Assembly: GCF_017352135.1 (NCBI RefSeq)
Contig: NZ_CP071458.1
Coordinates: forward strand, 205,902 to 269,901
Source: Rhizobium lentis
GTDB lineage: Bacteria; Pseudomonadota; Alphaproteobacteria; Rhizobiales; Rhizobiaceae
Reading direction: 5' to 3'
Length of the DNA: 64,000 nucleotides
Shown here: positions 17,597-26,319 of the stretch, piece after piece
How positions within the stretch are numbered: position 1 is the stretch's first letter
How the letters are laid out: each line of letters starts with the position of its first letter
Translations under genes and position numbers: made by a program
The notes under the pieces: generated by a model
Told to the model about the DNA's origin: nothing
Database searches by the model: none
The model's input: the letters and a program-made list of their open reading frames with translations, nothing else

Positions 17597-18050
17597 ATTC
17601 CGTTCGGAGCGGTAGAAGCCGCCGGCGCTATTCACAGCGCGAGACAATCGCATCGGTTCGAAGGCGTGGAGAAGGCGGCATGGCAGCTTTGCGTGAAAGC
17701 AAATCCAGCCATGCGACGCGAAGCTCTTTCTGGGCATCCAATCTGCCATTCGGAGACGATCATCACTGGAAACACCAGGTCGAAAGTCCAACGATCCGAA
17801 GAGAGGGGACATTGAACTGTGAATCAAGCCGCGACTTACCTCTCTACCATTATTCTTTGCGTCGCCGAAGCGACTGTTGCGAGTGAAACCAACGTCATGC
17901 CCAACCCGTCCGGACTCGATGTGCTCGACCTCGGAGCATGTAAACCCGCCGACGAGGTCGACAGCCTTCCGGTTACATCCTTGGGTGGCGGAAGCGAGCT
18001 TCGTAATTTGAAAGCAAGATCCAACCGTGAGCTTCTAAATGAGGATACTC
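17597..18050. other. Intergenic stretch between fdxB and asd, no gene supported
   Basis: Three short open frames occur here. One (from GTG 17819) has GAGAGGGGACATTGAACT before it but runs into asd out of frame and resembles nothing known. I see no remnant of nifQ, nifW or nifT and no -24/-12 element. It may contain the promoter of asd. Confidence 0.4.
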
Positions 18051-19088
18051 ATGAGAGCATTAGATATTTCTGTCGTTGGAGCAACCGGGGCGGTTGGAAC
18101 GGCCCTGATCAAGTTATTGGAAAAAAGCGAGATTGCGATCAATCGACTGCGGGTGTTCTCCTGTAGTTCAGGTGCGCGCCAATTCAAGTTTCGAGACCAA
18201 ACATATGTAGTTGAGGCACTCCGCGACATCGGCGATATCGCCGATACAAAAGCCGATATCGCATTCTTCTGCGCAGGCGGTGACGTAAGCGCCAAATGGG
18301 GGGCTCCGTTCGCATCCCAAGGCACCTTGGTGATTGACACCTCGAACTCCTTTCGAATGGACCCTGACGTACCTCTCATCGTACCACAAGTTAACGCCCG
18401 TTCACTTACTGTTCGCCCATCGCCTGGAATAGTAGCAAACCCAGATTGCTCCACGATACAGCTGGTTCGGGCACTGAAACCGCTGATAGCGACGTTCGAC
18501 ATTCACCAGATCATTTTGACTACCTATCAGGCAGCGTCTGGAATGGGTCTGCTCGGGTGTAAGGAGCTACTAAACGGTGCCGAAGCCGTGCTTGAGGGGA
18601 GCGCCGGCCCCCCTGCGGAGAGGTTTCCTGTCCCTCTCGCGTTCAATGTCATACCGCAGATCGGAGAGATTTCCCGCGAAGGCGTGGCTCTTGAGGAACG
18701 CAAGCTGGTTCAAGAATCACGGAAGATCTTCGGTATGCCTCATCTGCAGTTAACTGCCACCTGCGTTAGAGTGCCGGTAAAGACGGGTCATTCCGAGGCG
18801 GTATACGTCGAGTTCGACGATCATGTTCGACTAGAACAGGTCCGTGAGCTCCTGGCAAATGAACCAGGTGTTCGACTTTATGCTGATGAAATTCGCCACG
18901 GATATCCAACGCCGCGCTTTCTGGGAGATCCTGCAGATGTTCACGTCGGACGGGTCCGAGTTAATCCCGAGAATCCGCGCGGGCTGTGGATGTGGGTGGT
19001 AGCCGACAACCTTCAGGTTGGGGCCGCACTCAACGCACTCCTCATCACACAGCTTGCGATCGCTAATAACTTGATCGGTGAAACATGA
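18051..19088 (+). CDS. asd: Aspartate-semialdehyde dehydrogenase
   Basis: Asd reduces aspartyl phosphate to the semialdehyde on the way to lysine, methionine and threonine. The 345-residue protein has the Rossmann start VVGATGAVG, the catalytic Cys in ANPDCSTIQLV and the substrate-binding His in PVKTGHSEAVYVEF. ATG 18051 is preferred over ATG 18039 because GAGG sits eight bases before it. The stop overlaps the start of a broken lysC by ATGA. A biosynthetic housekeeping gene on the nif cluster is probably an additional copy; whether a chromosomal copy exists cannot be seen. Confidence 0.9.
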   Translation: MRALDISVVGATGAVGTALIKLLEKSEIAINRLRVFSCSSGARQFKFRDQTYVVEALRDIGDIADTKADIAFFCAGGDVSAKWGAPFASQGTLVIDTSNSFRMDPDVPLIVPQVNARSLTVRPSPGIVANPDCSTIQLVRALKPLIATFDIHQIILTTYQAASGMGLLGCKELLNGAEAVLEGSAGPPAERFPVPLAFNVIPQIGEISREGVALEERKLVQESRKIFGMPHLQLTATCVRVPVKTGHSEAVYVEFDDHVRLEQVRELLANEPGVRLYADEIRHGYPTPRFLGDPADVHVGRVRVNPENPRGLWMWVVADNLQVGAALNALLITQLAIANNLIGET

Positions 19089-19445
19089 AAACGACCACTG
19101 TCAATTTTGGGGCTCGAATTTTCGAGGTCCTTGTAATACGCTTGAGTTGCTCGGAATTTAGGTGAGCTGCGGTCTGTAAGCGGAAATAAGATTATTGCTG
19201 TGGTTAGCGCAATGTCTGGAATGACCGACGAGCTGAAAGCAACCATGCTTGGCGTCAACAGGGAAGCATCACCATCGAATCTTGATGCGGCGCTTGCCAC
19301 CGGCGAGATGCTAAGCGCGCCTGATGGATGCTGCAGTCAGCTGCCTTGGGACTCCCGTAACGTCGTTGAACGGCTATGTCCTAGGGATACCCACTAATTC
19401 AGACTTCGGCCGAGCGTCAGTAAAATGCGCTAAGCGCGGTGCCGG
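19085..19445 (+). pseudogene. lysC: Broken aspartate kinase
   Basis: ATG 19085 overlaps the asd stop and opens MKTTTVNFGA, like the KFGGTS start of aspartate kinase. Further pieces follow in shifting frames: SGNKIIAVVSAMSGMTDEL, then SNLDAALATGEMLSA, then LMDAAVSCLGTPVTSLNGY and LGIPTNSDFGRASVKC. They are in the family's order, with deletions between them. The C-terminal two thirds, including the ACT domains, are absent. asd-lysC was therefore once a coupled pair for aspartate-family synthesis. Confidence 0.7.
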
Positions 19446-19621
19446 CGGATGTGGTGCCAGGCACATTTCGACACAAAACATGCCCGCGCGCCCACAATAA
19501 AAATGGCAGACTTGGCCAGCGCAAGCACCGCAGGCGTGATCCAAACTCACCCAGGGCTAGCTTTCATAGAGTCGCGCCGCTTAAGGCAGGATTTTTCGGT
19601 TCAGGTCGAAGCATGACAGCG

Positions 19622-21190
19622 TCAGAAGGCAACGACCTTGGCGAGCGCCCGCTTCTCGCGGCGTCGCTGGACCGAAGAGGCGATGTTCATTGCCTCTCTA
19701 TATTTCGCAACGGTGCGGCGGGCGAGATCGACGCCGCCCTTCTTCAGCATGTCGACGATATCGTCGTCGGAAAGCACCGCCTCCGGGCTCTCCTGCAGGA
19801 TCAGCGCACGGATCTTGTGACGCACGGCCTCGGCCGAATGGCTGTCGCCGCCGGCGACGGCGCTGATCGAGACGGTGAAGAAATATTTGAGTTCAAAGAG
19901 GCCGCGCGGCGTCAGCATATATTTGTTCGAGGTGACGCGGCTGACGGTGGATTCATGCATCTTGATCGCCTCGGCGACCGTCTTCAGGTTCAGCGGGCGC
20001 AGATAGTCGACGCCGTGCAGCAGGAAGGCGTCCTGCTGGCGGACGATTTCGCTTGCCACCTTCATGATGGTGTTTGCCCGCTGATCGAGGCTGCGGGTCA
20101 GCCAGTTGGCGCTCTGCAGGCAATCGGAGAGGAAGGCCTGAACCTCTGCATCCTTGGTCTTTGTCACCCGGGAAAAATAGGACTGGTTGACCAGCACGCG
20201 CGGCAGCGTATCCGGATTGAGCTCGACCAGCCAGCCGCCATCCGAGGCGGATCTGACGACTACATCCGGCGTGATCGCTTCGGAAACACCCGCTTCGAAG
20301 CCACTGCCGGGCTTCGGATTGAGCTGACGGATCTCGCCGAGCATGTCGAGAAGATCCTCCTCGTCGACGCCGCAAAGCCGCTTCAGCGTGGCAAAATCAC
20401 GCCGGGCCAGCAGTTCGAGGTTTTCGACCAGAGCCTGCATGGCCGGGTCGTACCGGTCCTTCTGCCTGAGCTGGATCGCCAGGCATTCGGCGAGGCTGCG
20501 GGCGAAAACACCTGGCGGATCAAGGCTCTGCAGGGTGGCAAGCACGCGCTCGGCCTGTGCGAGGCTCGTGCCCAGCCTCTCGCCCGCCTCGACGATATCG
20601 GCCTGCAGATAACCGCAGTCGTCGAGCTGGTCGACGAAATTCTGCGCGATCAGCCGGTCGGCCATGTCAGGCAGGACGAAGGGGATCTGCTGGACGAGAT
20701 GATCGCGCAGCGACACCTGGCCGGCGACGAAATCGTCGAGATCGTAGTCGGCGCCCTCGCCGCTGCCCGGCATCGACTTCCACTGGCTGACGAGTTCCGG
20801 CGCATCGAGGCGCTGCGGGGGGGCACCGTCATCAGGAAAGACATTGGTGTAATTGGCGTCGAGTTCGTCGTTCAGCCGACTGGTGCTGGCGCTGCCGCCA
20901 TTGTCATACCAGTCGCTGGAGAGCGCCTCGCTGCGGTTGTCGTAGCCGTCGTCCGAGCCGGCATCCTCCGGCTGATGAGCATATTCTCCATCTTCGGCAT
21001 CGCCGCGTTCGCCGCCCGCCTCACCGTCATTCGACGGAAATTCGAGCAGCGGGTTCTTCTCCACTTCCAGGGCGATGAACTGGTTGAGTTCGAAATGCGT
21101 CATCTGCAGCAACTGGATGGATTGCATCAGTTGCGGTGTCATCACCAGGGACTGGGTCTGGCGCAGGAGGAGATTGGCGGACAGTTTCAT
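19622..21190 (-). CDS. rpoN: RNA polymerase sigma-54 factor, symbiotic-plasmid copy
   Basis: RpoN directs RNA polymerase to -24/-12 promoters and needs an activator such as NifA. The 522-residue protein starts MKLSANLLLRQTQSLVM (activator-interacting region I), then has an acidic linker (about 50-140), the core-binding domain, and the C-terminal RpoN box ARRTVAKYRE. The frame is open to 21304, but ATG 21190 gives the family N-terminus. Upstream on this strand are a NifA site and a -24/-12 element, which marks it as a NifA-controlled copy like rpoN2 of R. etli. It faces the fixS end. Confidence 0.95.
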   Translation of the reverse strand: MKLSANLLLRQTQSLVMTPQLMQSIQLLQMTHFELNQFIALEVEKNPLLEFPSNDGEAGGERGDAEDGEYAHQPEDAGSDDGYDNRSEALSSDWYDNGGSASTSRLNDELDANYTNVFPDDGAPPQRLDAPELVSQWKSMPGSGEGADYDLDDFVAGQVSLRDHLVQQIPFVLPDMADRLIAQNFVDQLDDCGYLQADIVEAGERLGTSLAQAERVLATLQSLDPPGVFARSLAECLAIQLRQKDRYDPAMQALVENLELLARRDFATLKRLCGVDEEDLLDMLGEIRQLNPKPGSGFEAGVSEAITPDVVVRSASDGGWLVELNPDTLPRVLVNQSYFSRVTKTKDAEVQAFLSDCLQSANWLTRSLDQRANTIMKVASEIVRQQDAFLLHGVDYLRPLNLKTVAEAIKMHESTVSRVTSNKYMLTPRGLFELKYFFTVSISAVAGGDSHSAEAVRHKIRALILQESPEAVLSDDDIVDMLKKGGVDLARRTVAKYREAMNIASSVQRRREKRALAKVVAF

Positions 21191-21330
21191 GATAAAGTTC
21201 CACTTAATTCTTGGGACCATGCCTGAACATGACCGCAGGGCACGGAGATCGGTGCCTTCACGTGGAATTGGCACCTGCTTGGCATCATGAACCACTTGGG
21301 GCAACTTGGGCGCCCCGGCGCGTGATAGCT

Positions 21331-21346
21331 TTCAAGAAGTGTGCCA
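21331..21346 (-). promoter_or_regulatory. Sigma-54 type promoter upstream of rpoN
   Basis: On the minus strand TGGCACA-CTTC-TTGAA fits the -24/-12 pattern with correct spacing; the -12 GC is GA, as in the nifH promoter here. It lies about 140 bases before the rpoN ATG. With the NifA site about 90 bp further upstream it implies that rpoN is expressed by NifA and sigma-54 itself. Confidence 0.65.
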
Positions 21347-21432
21347 AAACCATCGACTGGATTCCGAAAAAAGAATATGCCTAAGTTTCATTTATTTATG
21401 GCGAGCAGTGAACTTGGTTGGGAAAGGGCATT

Positions 21433-21448
21433 TGTCGCAGAGCCGACA
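21433..21448. promoter_or_regulatory. NifA upstream activator site for rpoN
   Basis: TGTCGCAGAGCCGACA is an exact TGT-N10-ACA. Its distance to the -24 element (about 88-103 bp) is almost the same as in the nifH promoter region. It lies in the narrow gap between the end of fixS (21468) and the promoter of rpoN. Confidence 0.7.
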
Positions 21449-21467
21449 AACGACGACAATGTGAGGT

Positions 21468-21626
21468 TTAGGGTTTTCGTTCATCGGTTTCGTCCTCGGC
21501 GAGGATTCGCCAGGCGGCGCCTTGAAGGTCGTCATACTGGCCGCTCTTCAGCGACCAAAGGAATGCCAGGAGTCCCATTCCTCCCATCAGCAGCGCGATC
21601 GGTATGAGATAGATCAACATGTTCAT
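21468..21626 (-). CDS. fixS: FixS, cbb3 oxidase maturation protein
   Basis: This 52-residue membrane protein reads MNMLIYLIPIALLMGGMGLL, then AFLWSLKSGQYDDLQGAAWRIL with an acidic tail. That is the CcoS/FixS pattern: one transmembrane helix followed by the WxxKSGQFDDLxGxxxRIL motif. It is needed for cofactor insertion into the cbb3 oxidase. Its ATG (21626) overlaps the stop of fixI by ATGA, so it is coupled and is the last gene of fixGHIS. Confidence 0.92.
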   Translation of the reverse strand: MNMLIYLIPIALLMGGMGLLAFLWSLKSGQYDDLQGAAWRILAEDETDERKP

Positions 21627-23908
21627 GCGGCTTTGACCTCCGCACTCCTGCCGATCCCCCCTCGAATTTTCATATCCCGACGCTTGCCGAACGCGTTCAG
21701 GCGCAAGGCGTTCGTCACGACGATGATCGACGATGTCGACATTGCCACCGCCGCTATGAGCGGTGTCGCCAATCCGGCGATGGCGATCGGCACCGCCAGA
21801 ACGTTGTAACCGATGGCGAGAGCGAAGTTCTGCCGGATGAGGCTGGCGGATCTTCGCGCAACGGCGATCGCTTCCGGAACAGCGTCAAGGCGCTCATTGA
21901 AAAAAACGAGGTCGGCGGCCTGTCTGCCGATATCGGAGGCCGTGGCCGGCGCCATCGAGACATGCGCCGCAGCAAGTGCCGGGGCGTCGTTGATACCGTC
22001 GCCAACCATCAGCACGCGACGACCTTGGCCATTCAGCCTCTGGCATTCCTCGACCTTCTGTTTCGGCGTCAGAGAGCCAAAAGCCCTGTCGATACCCAGA
22101 GCATGCGCCGTATTGTCGACGACAGTCTGCCTGTCGCCGGACACGATCAGCGTTTCAAGACCGGCTGCACCGAGCCGATCGGTGGCCTCGTACGCACCCG
22201 GACGAAGCGTGTCGTCGAAGAAGAAGCGGGCAAGATCGACGCCATTCTTCGACAAGACCACTTCCGAGTACGGACTATCGGCAGTCCGGGGTACGAAGCT
22301 GGTTCCGCCGGCAAACGCTGTGTTGCCCAATCGATAGATATCCGCTCCGTTCCTGGCCTTCAGTCCGCCACCGGGGATTTCCGTGACGCTGTCGAAGGAT
22401 ATGGGGGCGGTTTCGGTATCCCGCACCAGGGCCTGAGAAAGAGGATGCCGTGAATGCTCGGCCAATCCGCGGGCGATTGCAGTGGCGCTCTCGTCCATTG
22501 TGTCCACTCCGACAAGCCGCGGACTGCCCATCGTCAAGGTGCCTGTTTTGTCAAAGGCCACGGTGTCGGCCTCGGCCAGTCTTTCAAGTGCTGAACCGTC
22601 CTTCACCATGATGCCCTTCCGGAAAAGCTCCCCCGCAGCGACGACCTGGACCACGGGCACGGCAAGACCCAACGCACATGGGCAGGTGATGATCAGCACC
22701 GTTACGGCGACCAGCATGGCCTGTTTCCAGTCTCCGCCCAGGATGCCCCAGGCAAGAAAAGAGACCAACGCCAGCAGATGCACGACCGGGGAGTAGAGTG
22801 CGGCAGCGCGATCGGCGATTCTGCGATAGCGAGCCCTTCCGCCCTCAGCGGCTTCCATCAGGCCGATGATCTCGGAGAGAAGCGAATTCTTGGCAATTCT
22901 CGTTGCCCGCAACACCAGCGAGCCGGTCAGATTCATTGCCCCGGAACTCACTTCGCTGTTGCTGGCAACGGCGACGGGGCTGCTTTCGCCGGTGACGATG
23001 GAGAGATCCACGTCGCTTTCTCCGCTGACCACTACGCTATCGACGGGAACCCTTTCGCCTGCCGCTATCGAAATTTCATCTCCCACCGCGATCTCTTCTA
23101 CCGCAATGTAACGTCGGGACCCGTCCGGATTGATCAGCAAGGCCCCGCGCGGCGCCAGCCTTGCGAGTCCGTTGATCGCCGCCCGAGCCTTTTCCCGCAT
23201 GACATGGTCGAGGGTTCTGCCGATCAGCAGGAAGAAGAGCAGCGAAACCGAAGCATCGAACCATGCATGCTCGCCGTGATGGACGGTTTCCCATAATGAA
23301 ACGGCATAGGAGATCGTCACGGCGAGCGAGATCGGAACGTCCATGTTGGTGCGCCCGTGCCGGAGCGCATTCCAGGCCGATTTGAAGAAGAAGCGCCCCG
23401 CATAAACCAGCGCGGGCGCTGCTATCATCGCCGAGATCCAATGAAACATGTCGCGCGTCGCGGCGTCTGCGCCCGACCAGACCGATACCGAGAGCAACAT
23501 GATGTTGGCGGTCGCAAAACCGGAGACGCCGATCGCGAGAAGAAGCTGATTTCTAGTCTTGTCGTTCTCGGGCGCCGAGGGGGTAAACAGATGCGCGCGA
23601 TATCCGGCCGAGTTGATCGCTGCGAGGATCTTGGACGGATCGGTTGCACGCGTCTCGATCTCCTCCTGGTAAACGCAGGTCACCCTTCGAGCCGTGAGAT
23701 TGACGCGCGCCGTCTTGACGAAGGGAAGCGTCAACAACGCCCTTTCGATGGTCGAAATGCAGCCGCCGCAGTGAACGTCGGGAACACTCAGGTCCAGCTG
23801 ACGCAATCCCTCGCCGAGCGGCTGGCTGGCAAGGCGGACCTCTTCGGCACTGGATGATGTCGTGCTGAGGGCAAGCACGCTTTCTGCGTCCATGGTACAG
23901 CAGGTCAT
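21623..23908 (-). CDS. fixI: FixI, P-type copper ATPase for cbb3 oxidase assembly
   Basis: FixI (CcoI) moves copper for the heme-copper centre of the cbb3 oxidase. The 761-residue protein has an N-terminal metal-binding domain (VPDVHCGGCISTIE, about 45-60), membrane helices, the transport motif ITCPCALGLAVP, the phosphorylation motif DKTGT and the hinge GDGINDAPAL. The start overlaps the end of fixH (ATGA). All catalytic motifs are intact and the length is normal. Confidence 0.95.
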   Translation of the reverse strand: MTCCTMDAESVLALSTTSSSAEEVRLASQPLGEGLRQLDLSVPDVHCGGCISTIERALLTLPFVKTARVNLTARRVTCVYQEEIETRATDPSKILAAINSAGYRAHLFTPSAPENDKTRNQLLLAIGVSGFATANIMLLSVSVWSGADAATRDMFHWISAMIAAPALVYAGRFFFKSAWNALRHGRTNMDVPISLAVTISYAVSLWETVHHGEHAWFDASVSLLFFLLIGRTLDHVMREKARAAINGLARLAPRGALLINPDGSRRYIAVEEIAVGDEISIAAGERVPVDSVVVSGESDVDLSIVTGESSPVAVASNSEVSSGAMNLTGSLVLRATRIAKNSLLSEIIGLMEAAEGGRARYRRIADRAAALYSPVVHLLALVSFLAWGILGGDWKQAMLVAVTVLIITCPCALGLAVPVVQVVAAGELFRKGIMVKDGSALERLAEADTVAFDKTGTLTMGSPRLVGVDTMDESATAIARGLAEHSRHPLSQALVRDTETAPISFDSVTEIPGGGLKARNGADIYRLGNTAFAGGTSFVPRTADSPYSEVVLSKNGVDLARFFFDDTLRPGAYEATDRLGAAGLETLIVSGDRQTVVDNTAHALGIDRAFGSLTPKQKVEECQRLNGQGRRVLMVGDGINDAPALAAAHVSMAPATASDIGRQAADLVFFNERLDAVPEAIAVARRSASLIRQNFALAIGYNVLAVPIAIAGLATPLIAAVAMSTSSIIVVTNALRLNAFGKRRDMKIRGGIGRSAEVKAA

Positions 23909-24390
23909 TGGCCTAACTCCGCAGTATCGAGGCGTTTTGCCTCATGCATGACGACCACGCCGCCGTTTCGCGAGATGGCCTCGACGATCCAGTCACCTTC
24001 GGCTAGGCCATGCTCCGCTTCGAACCGCCCCGCGGCTGTCTTCCTGAGCGTAAGGTGGAAGTCCTCGTGGTCTCCGACGGGCCGTTTGAAATTCAGAACG
24101 ACGTCGTCGACGATCGCAGGCGATCCGCTCTTGTCGTGAATGTCGTAGCGGATCTCGTGCCCCTTTATGGAAAGGGTGCCCTCGATGCCGGAAGTGGCCA
24201 TTGCCTTCATCGCCGCCGCTTTGCGGTTGAACTCCTGACTGGCGACATAAGTGTTTTCCACGACCAGCCCGCTCCAGCTGGAAGAGGCATAGAAGGCCAT
24301 GGTGACGTTCACCGCGATCACCACACAAAAGAATGCCGAGGTCGAAAGCAGCATGTGCAGGCCTGTAAAACCTTGAGTGGAGGTCTTCAT
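23905..24390 (-). CDS. fixH: FixH, cbb3 oxidase assembly protein
   Basis: FixH (CcoH) is a small membrane protein that associates with the cbb3 subunits during assembly. The 161-residue sequence has one N-terminal membrane helix (about 12-34, STSAFFCVVIAVNVTMAFYA), then a periplasmic domain beginning SSSWSGLVVENTYVASQEFN, the conserved family motif. It overlaps fixG at its start and fixI at its end by four bases each. Confidence 0.92.
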   Translation of the reverse strand: MKTSTQGFTGLHMLLSTSAFFCVVIAVNVTMAFYASSSWSGLVVENTYVASQEFNRKAAAMKAMATSGIEGTLSIKGHEIRYDIHDKSGSPAIVDDVVLNFKRPVGDHEDFHLTLRKTAAGRFEAEHGLAEGDWIVEAISRNGGVVVMHEAKRLDTAELGQ

Positions 24391-25955
24391 TTGATGTCTC
24401 CCGGTGCATTGAACGCCGCGCGGTAGGTTGCCCGATCGGCATGATCGGTATCTTCGATAACGAACAGAAATTCATTGGTCGCGGCTCCGGTAGGTTTGCG
24501 CGTAACGAAGGCCTTCAGCGTCGTGGCCGCGTCGGGTTCGGCATGGACTGTAAAGCTGCGAGCGTCCTCCTTGCCGAACTCGGGAATGCGCATCGTCGCC
24601 CCCTCCAGCCCGACCAGGCTTATGTTCACATCCCTCGGCGTCGGCACCATGTTCAGGACACGAAGCGTGTAGCCATTCCGCAGAGAGCCGTCGCTTTCCA
24701 GAACATATTGGGGGTTTCGGTCGTGAACGACGTTGAGTTCAAGGCGCTCCCGAAAGGCGAGATGGACCAGCATGGCCATGCCGACCGACGCCCAGGCGAC
24801 TGCGTAAAACACGGTTCTCGGACGAAAGATGATACGCCAGTTGAAGCGTCGGATCGCTGGAACGAAGGTCCCATCCTGATTTCGAACCCTGGACGGCTGG
24901 ACGGCCGTTCGTCCTTCGTCCGTGGCGAGCGACATATTGCTCGAGTATTCGCTCAGCGTGGCGTAGGCGATCAGGCCGCGAGGCTTCCGCCGCTTTTCCA
25001 TGAGACCGTCGCAGGCGTCGATGCAGAGCGCGCATGTGATGCACTCCATCTGCTGTCCGTCGCGAATATCGATTCCCATCGGACACACCGCCACGCAGGC
25101 ATTGCAATCCACGCAATCCCCGACCAGCAGGCCCCTGGCTCGAGCTTTCTTCGGGTAACGTGACCGCTGCTCGCCCCGCCAGTCATTGTAGGTGACGACG
25201 AGAGAATTTTCGTCGAGCATCGCACCCTGGATACGTGGCCACGGGCACATGTAGGTGCACACCTGCTCTCGCATCAGACCGCCGAGCACATAGGTCGTTG
25301 CAGCAAGGATGGCGACGGTGGTGTAGGCGGCTGCAGGCGCGCGGCCGGTGAATAGTGAAACAAGCAGGCTCGGCGCGTCGGAAAAATAAGAGATCCACGC
25401 TCCGCCCGTGACGACGCCGATCAGCAGCCAGATCGAATGTTTGACCACACGCTTCCTCAGCTTGGCAAAGCTCATGGGACCAGCATCAAGCTTCATTCGC
25501 GCGTGTCGATCGCCTTCGATCGCACGTTCGACGACGAGAAAAAGATCAACCCAGACGGTCTGCGGACAAGCGTAACCGCACCATGCGCGGCCAACCGCGG
25601 AAGTGACGAGAAACAGGCCGAACCCCGCCATGACGAGCAGACCCGCCACATAATAAAATTCCTGGGGCCAGATTTCGATGAAGAAAAAGAAAAAGCGCCG
25701 TGAAGACAGGTCGATGAGGATTGCCTGGTCAGGCGCGTAAGGACCGCGATCCCAGCGAATCCATGGCGCGAGATAGTAGATGCCGAGGGTGATCAGCATC
25801 ACGATCCACTTGAACCGACGGAAACGTCCCTCTGTACGCCTGGGAAAAACCTTCTTTCGAGGTGCGTAGAGAGGCTGTCGATTGCGACGGGCATTGACCG
25901 GCTTGACACTGAGCCTTTTGATGTTTTCGGGATCTGATGCAGTGTAGAGGTTCAT
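24387..25955 (-). CDS. fixG: FixG, membrane ferredoxin-type protein for cbb3 biogenesis
   Basis: FixG (CcoG) is a membrane-bound iron-sulfur protein that acts as a cupric reductase in cbb3 assembly. The 522-residue protein has several membrane helices, the conserved WCGYACPQTVWVDLF segment, and two cluster motifs, CVDCNACVAVCP and CITCALCIDACD. A C-terminal Ig-like periplasmic region follows. It is the first gene of fixGHIS and has a FixK/FNR box 52 bp upstream. Confidence 0.95.
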   Translation of the reverse strand: MNLYTASDPENIKRLSVKPVNARRNRQPLYAPRKKVFPRRTEGRFRRFKWIVMLITLGIYYLAPWIRWDRGPYAPDQAILIDLSSRRFFFFFIEIWPQEFYYVAGLLVMAGFGLFLVTSAVGRAWCGYACPQTVWVDLFLVVERAIEGDRHARMKLDAGPMSFAKLRKRVVKHSIWLLIGVVTGGAWISYFSDAPSLLVSLFTGRAPAAAYTTVAILAATTYVLGGLMREQVCTYMCPWPRIQGAMLDENSLVVTYNDWRGEQRSRYPKKARARGLLVGDCVDCNACVAVCPMGIDIRDGQQMECITCALCIDACDGLMEKRRKPRGLIAYATLSEYSSNMSLATDEGRTAVQPSRVRNQDGTFVPAIRRFNWRIIFRPRTVFYAVAWASVGMAMLVHLAFRERLELNVVHDRNPQYVLESDGSLRNGYTLRVLNMVPTPRDVNISLVGLEGATMRIPEFGKEDARSFTVHAEPDAATTLKAFVTRKPTGAATNEFLFVIEDTDHADRATYRAAFNAPGDIK

Positions 25956-26006
25956 AGGACCTATCCGATTTCACCTGCCGTTGTCCCATCTGCCGCGCAA
26001 CCGTCC

Positions 26007-26020
26007 TTGATGCAGATCAA
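26007..26020. promoter_or_regulatory. Anaerobox (FixK/FNR site) upstream of fixG
   Basis: TTGATGCAGATCAA is a perfect TTGAT-N4-ATCAA palindrome, the consensus for FixK/FnrN. It sits 52 bp upstream of the fixG ATG. It gives fixGHIS its own low-oxygen control, separate from fixNOQP. Confidence 0.9.
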
Positions 26021-26123
26021 GAGCGAGGGCCTTCCCGCGAAGCGAAACGCCACGCCTCCGGAGAGGCGTGGCCCTGAGCTGCGGGGAACAACCACAGCTG
26101 GGACGTCCTCGACAAAATTACGG

Positions 26124-26309
26124 TTAACGGCTTGTCTGCTGGTGGTTTTTGAGGCGGGTCAAACTGACGATCGAACTGCCGATCTTTGCCGGATCGTCCT
26201 GATCGTATAATGGGGGCATCGTCCCAGCGCGTTCCGATATACGCGATCGGATGTCGGCGCGCGGCGTGCCGTAGAGGCCGAGGATTGGATTGTGGTCATG
26301 ATCTGACAT
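26124..26309 (-). CDS. Small hypothetical protein between fixP and fixG
   Basis: The 61-residue frame starts at ATG 26309, with TAAGGAGGATGCC in front; the TAA of this site is the fixP stop. Such a ribosome site argues that the gene is translated as part of fixNOQP. The sequence is MSDHDHNPILGLYGTPRADI, then RSRISERAGTMPPLYDQDDP, and a hydrophilic end. There is no membrane helix and no known motif. It could be an accessory factor of the oxidase or a relic with its translation signals still intact. Confidence 0.6.
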   Translation of the reverse strand: MSDHDHNPILGLYGTPRADIRSRISERAGTMPPLYDQDDPAKIGSSIVSLTRLKNHQQTSR

Positions 26310-26319
26310 GGCATCCTCC

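Noticed and set aside
19439..21226. 595-aa open frame on the plus strand
   Set aside because: It is the antisense shadow of rpoN; the minus strand has all sigma-54 motifs.
21269..21284. Plus-strand TGGCACC-TGCT-TGGCA with -24/-12 spacing
   Set aside because: It points away from rpoN toward a short frame (21341-21607) with no protein features that is antisense to fixS; the minus-strand element at 21331-21346 with its NifA site fits better.
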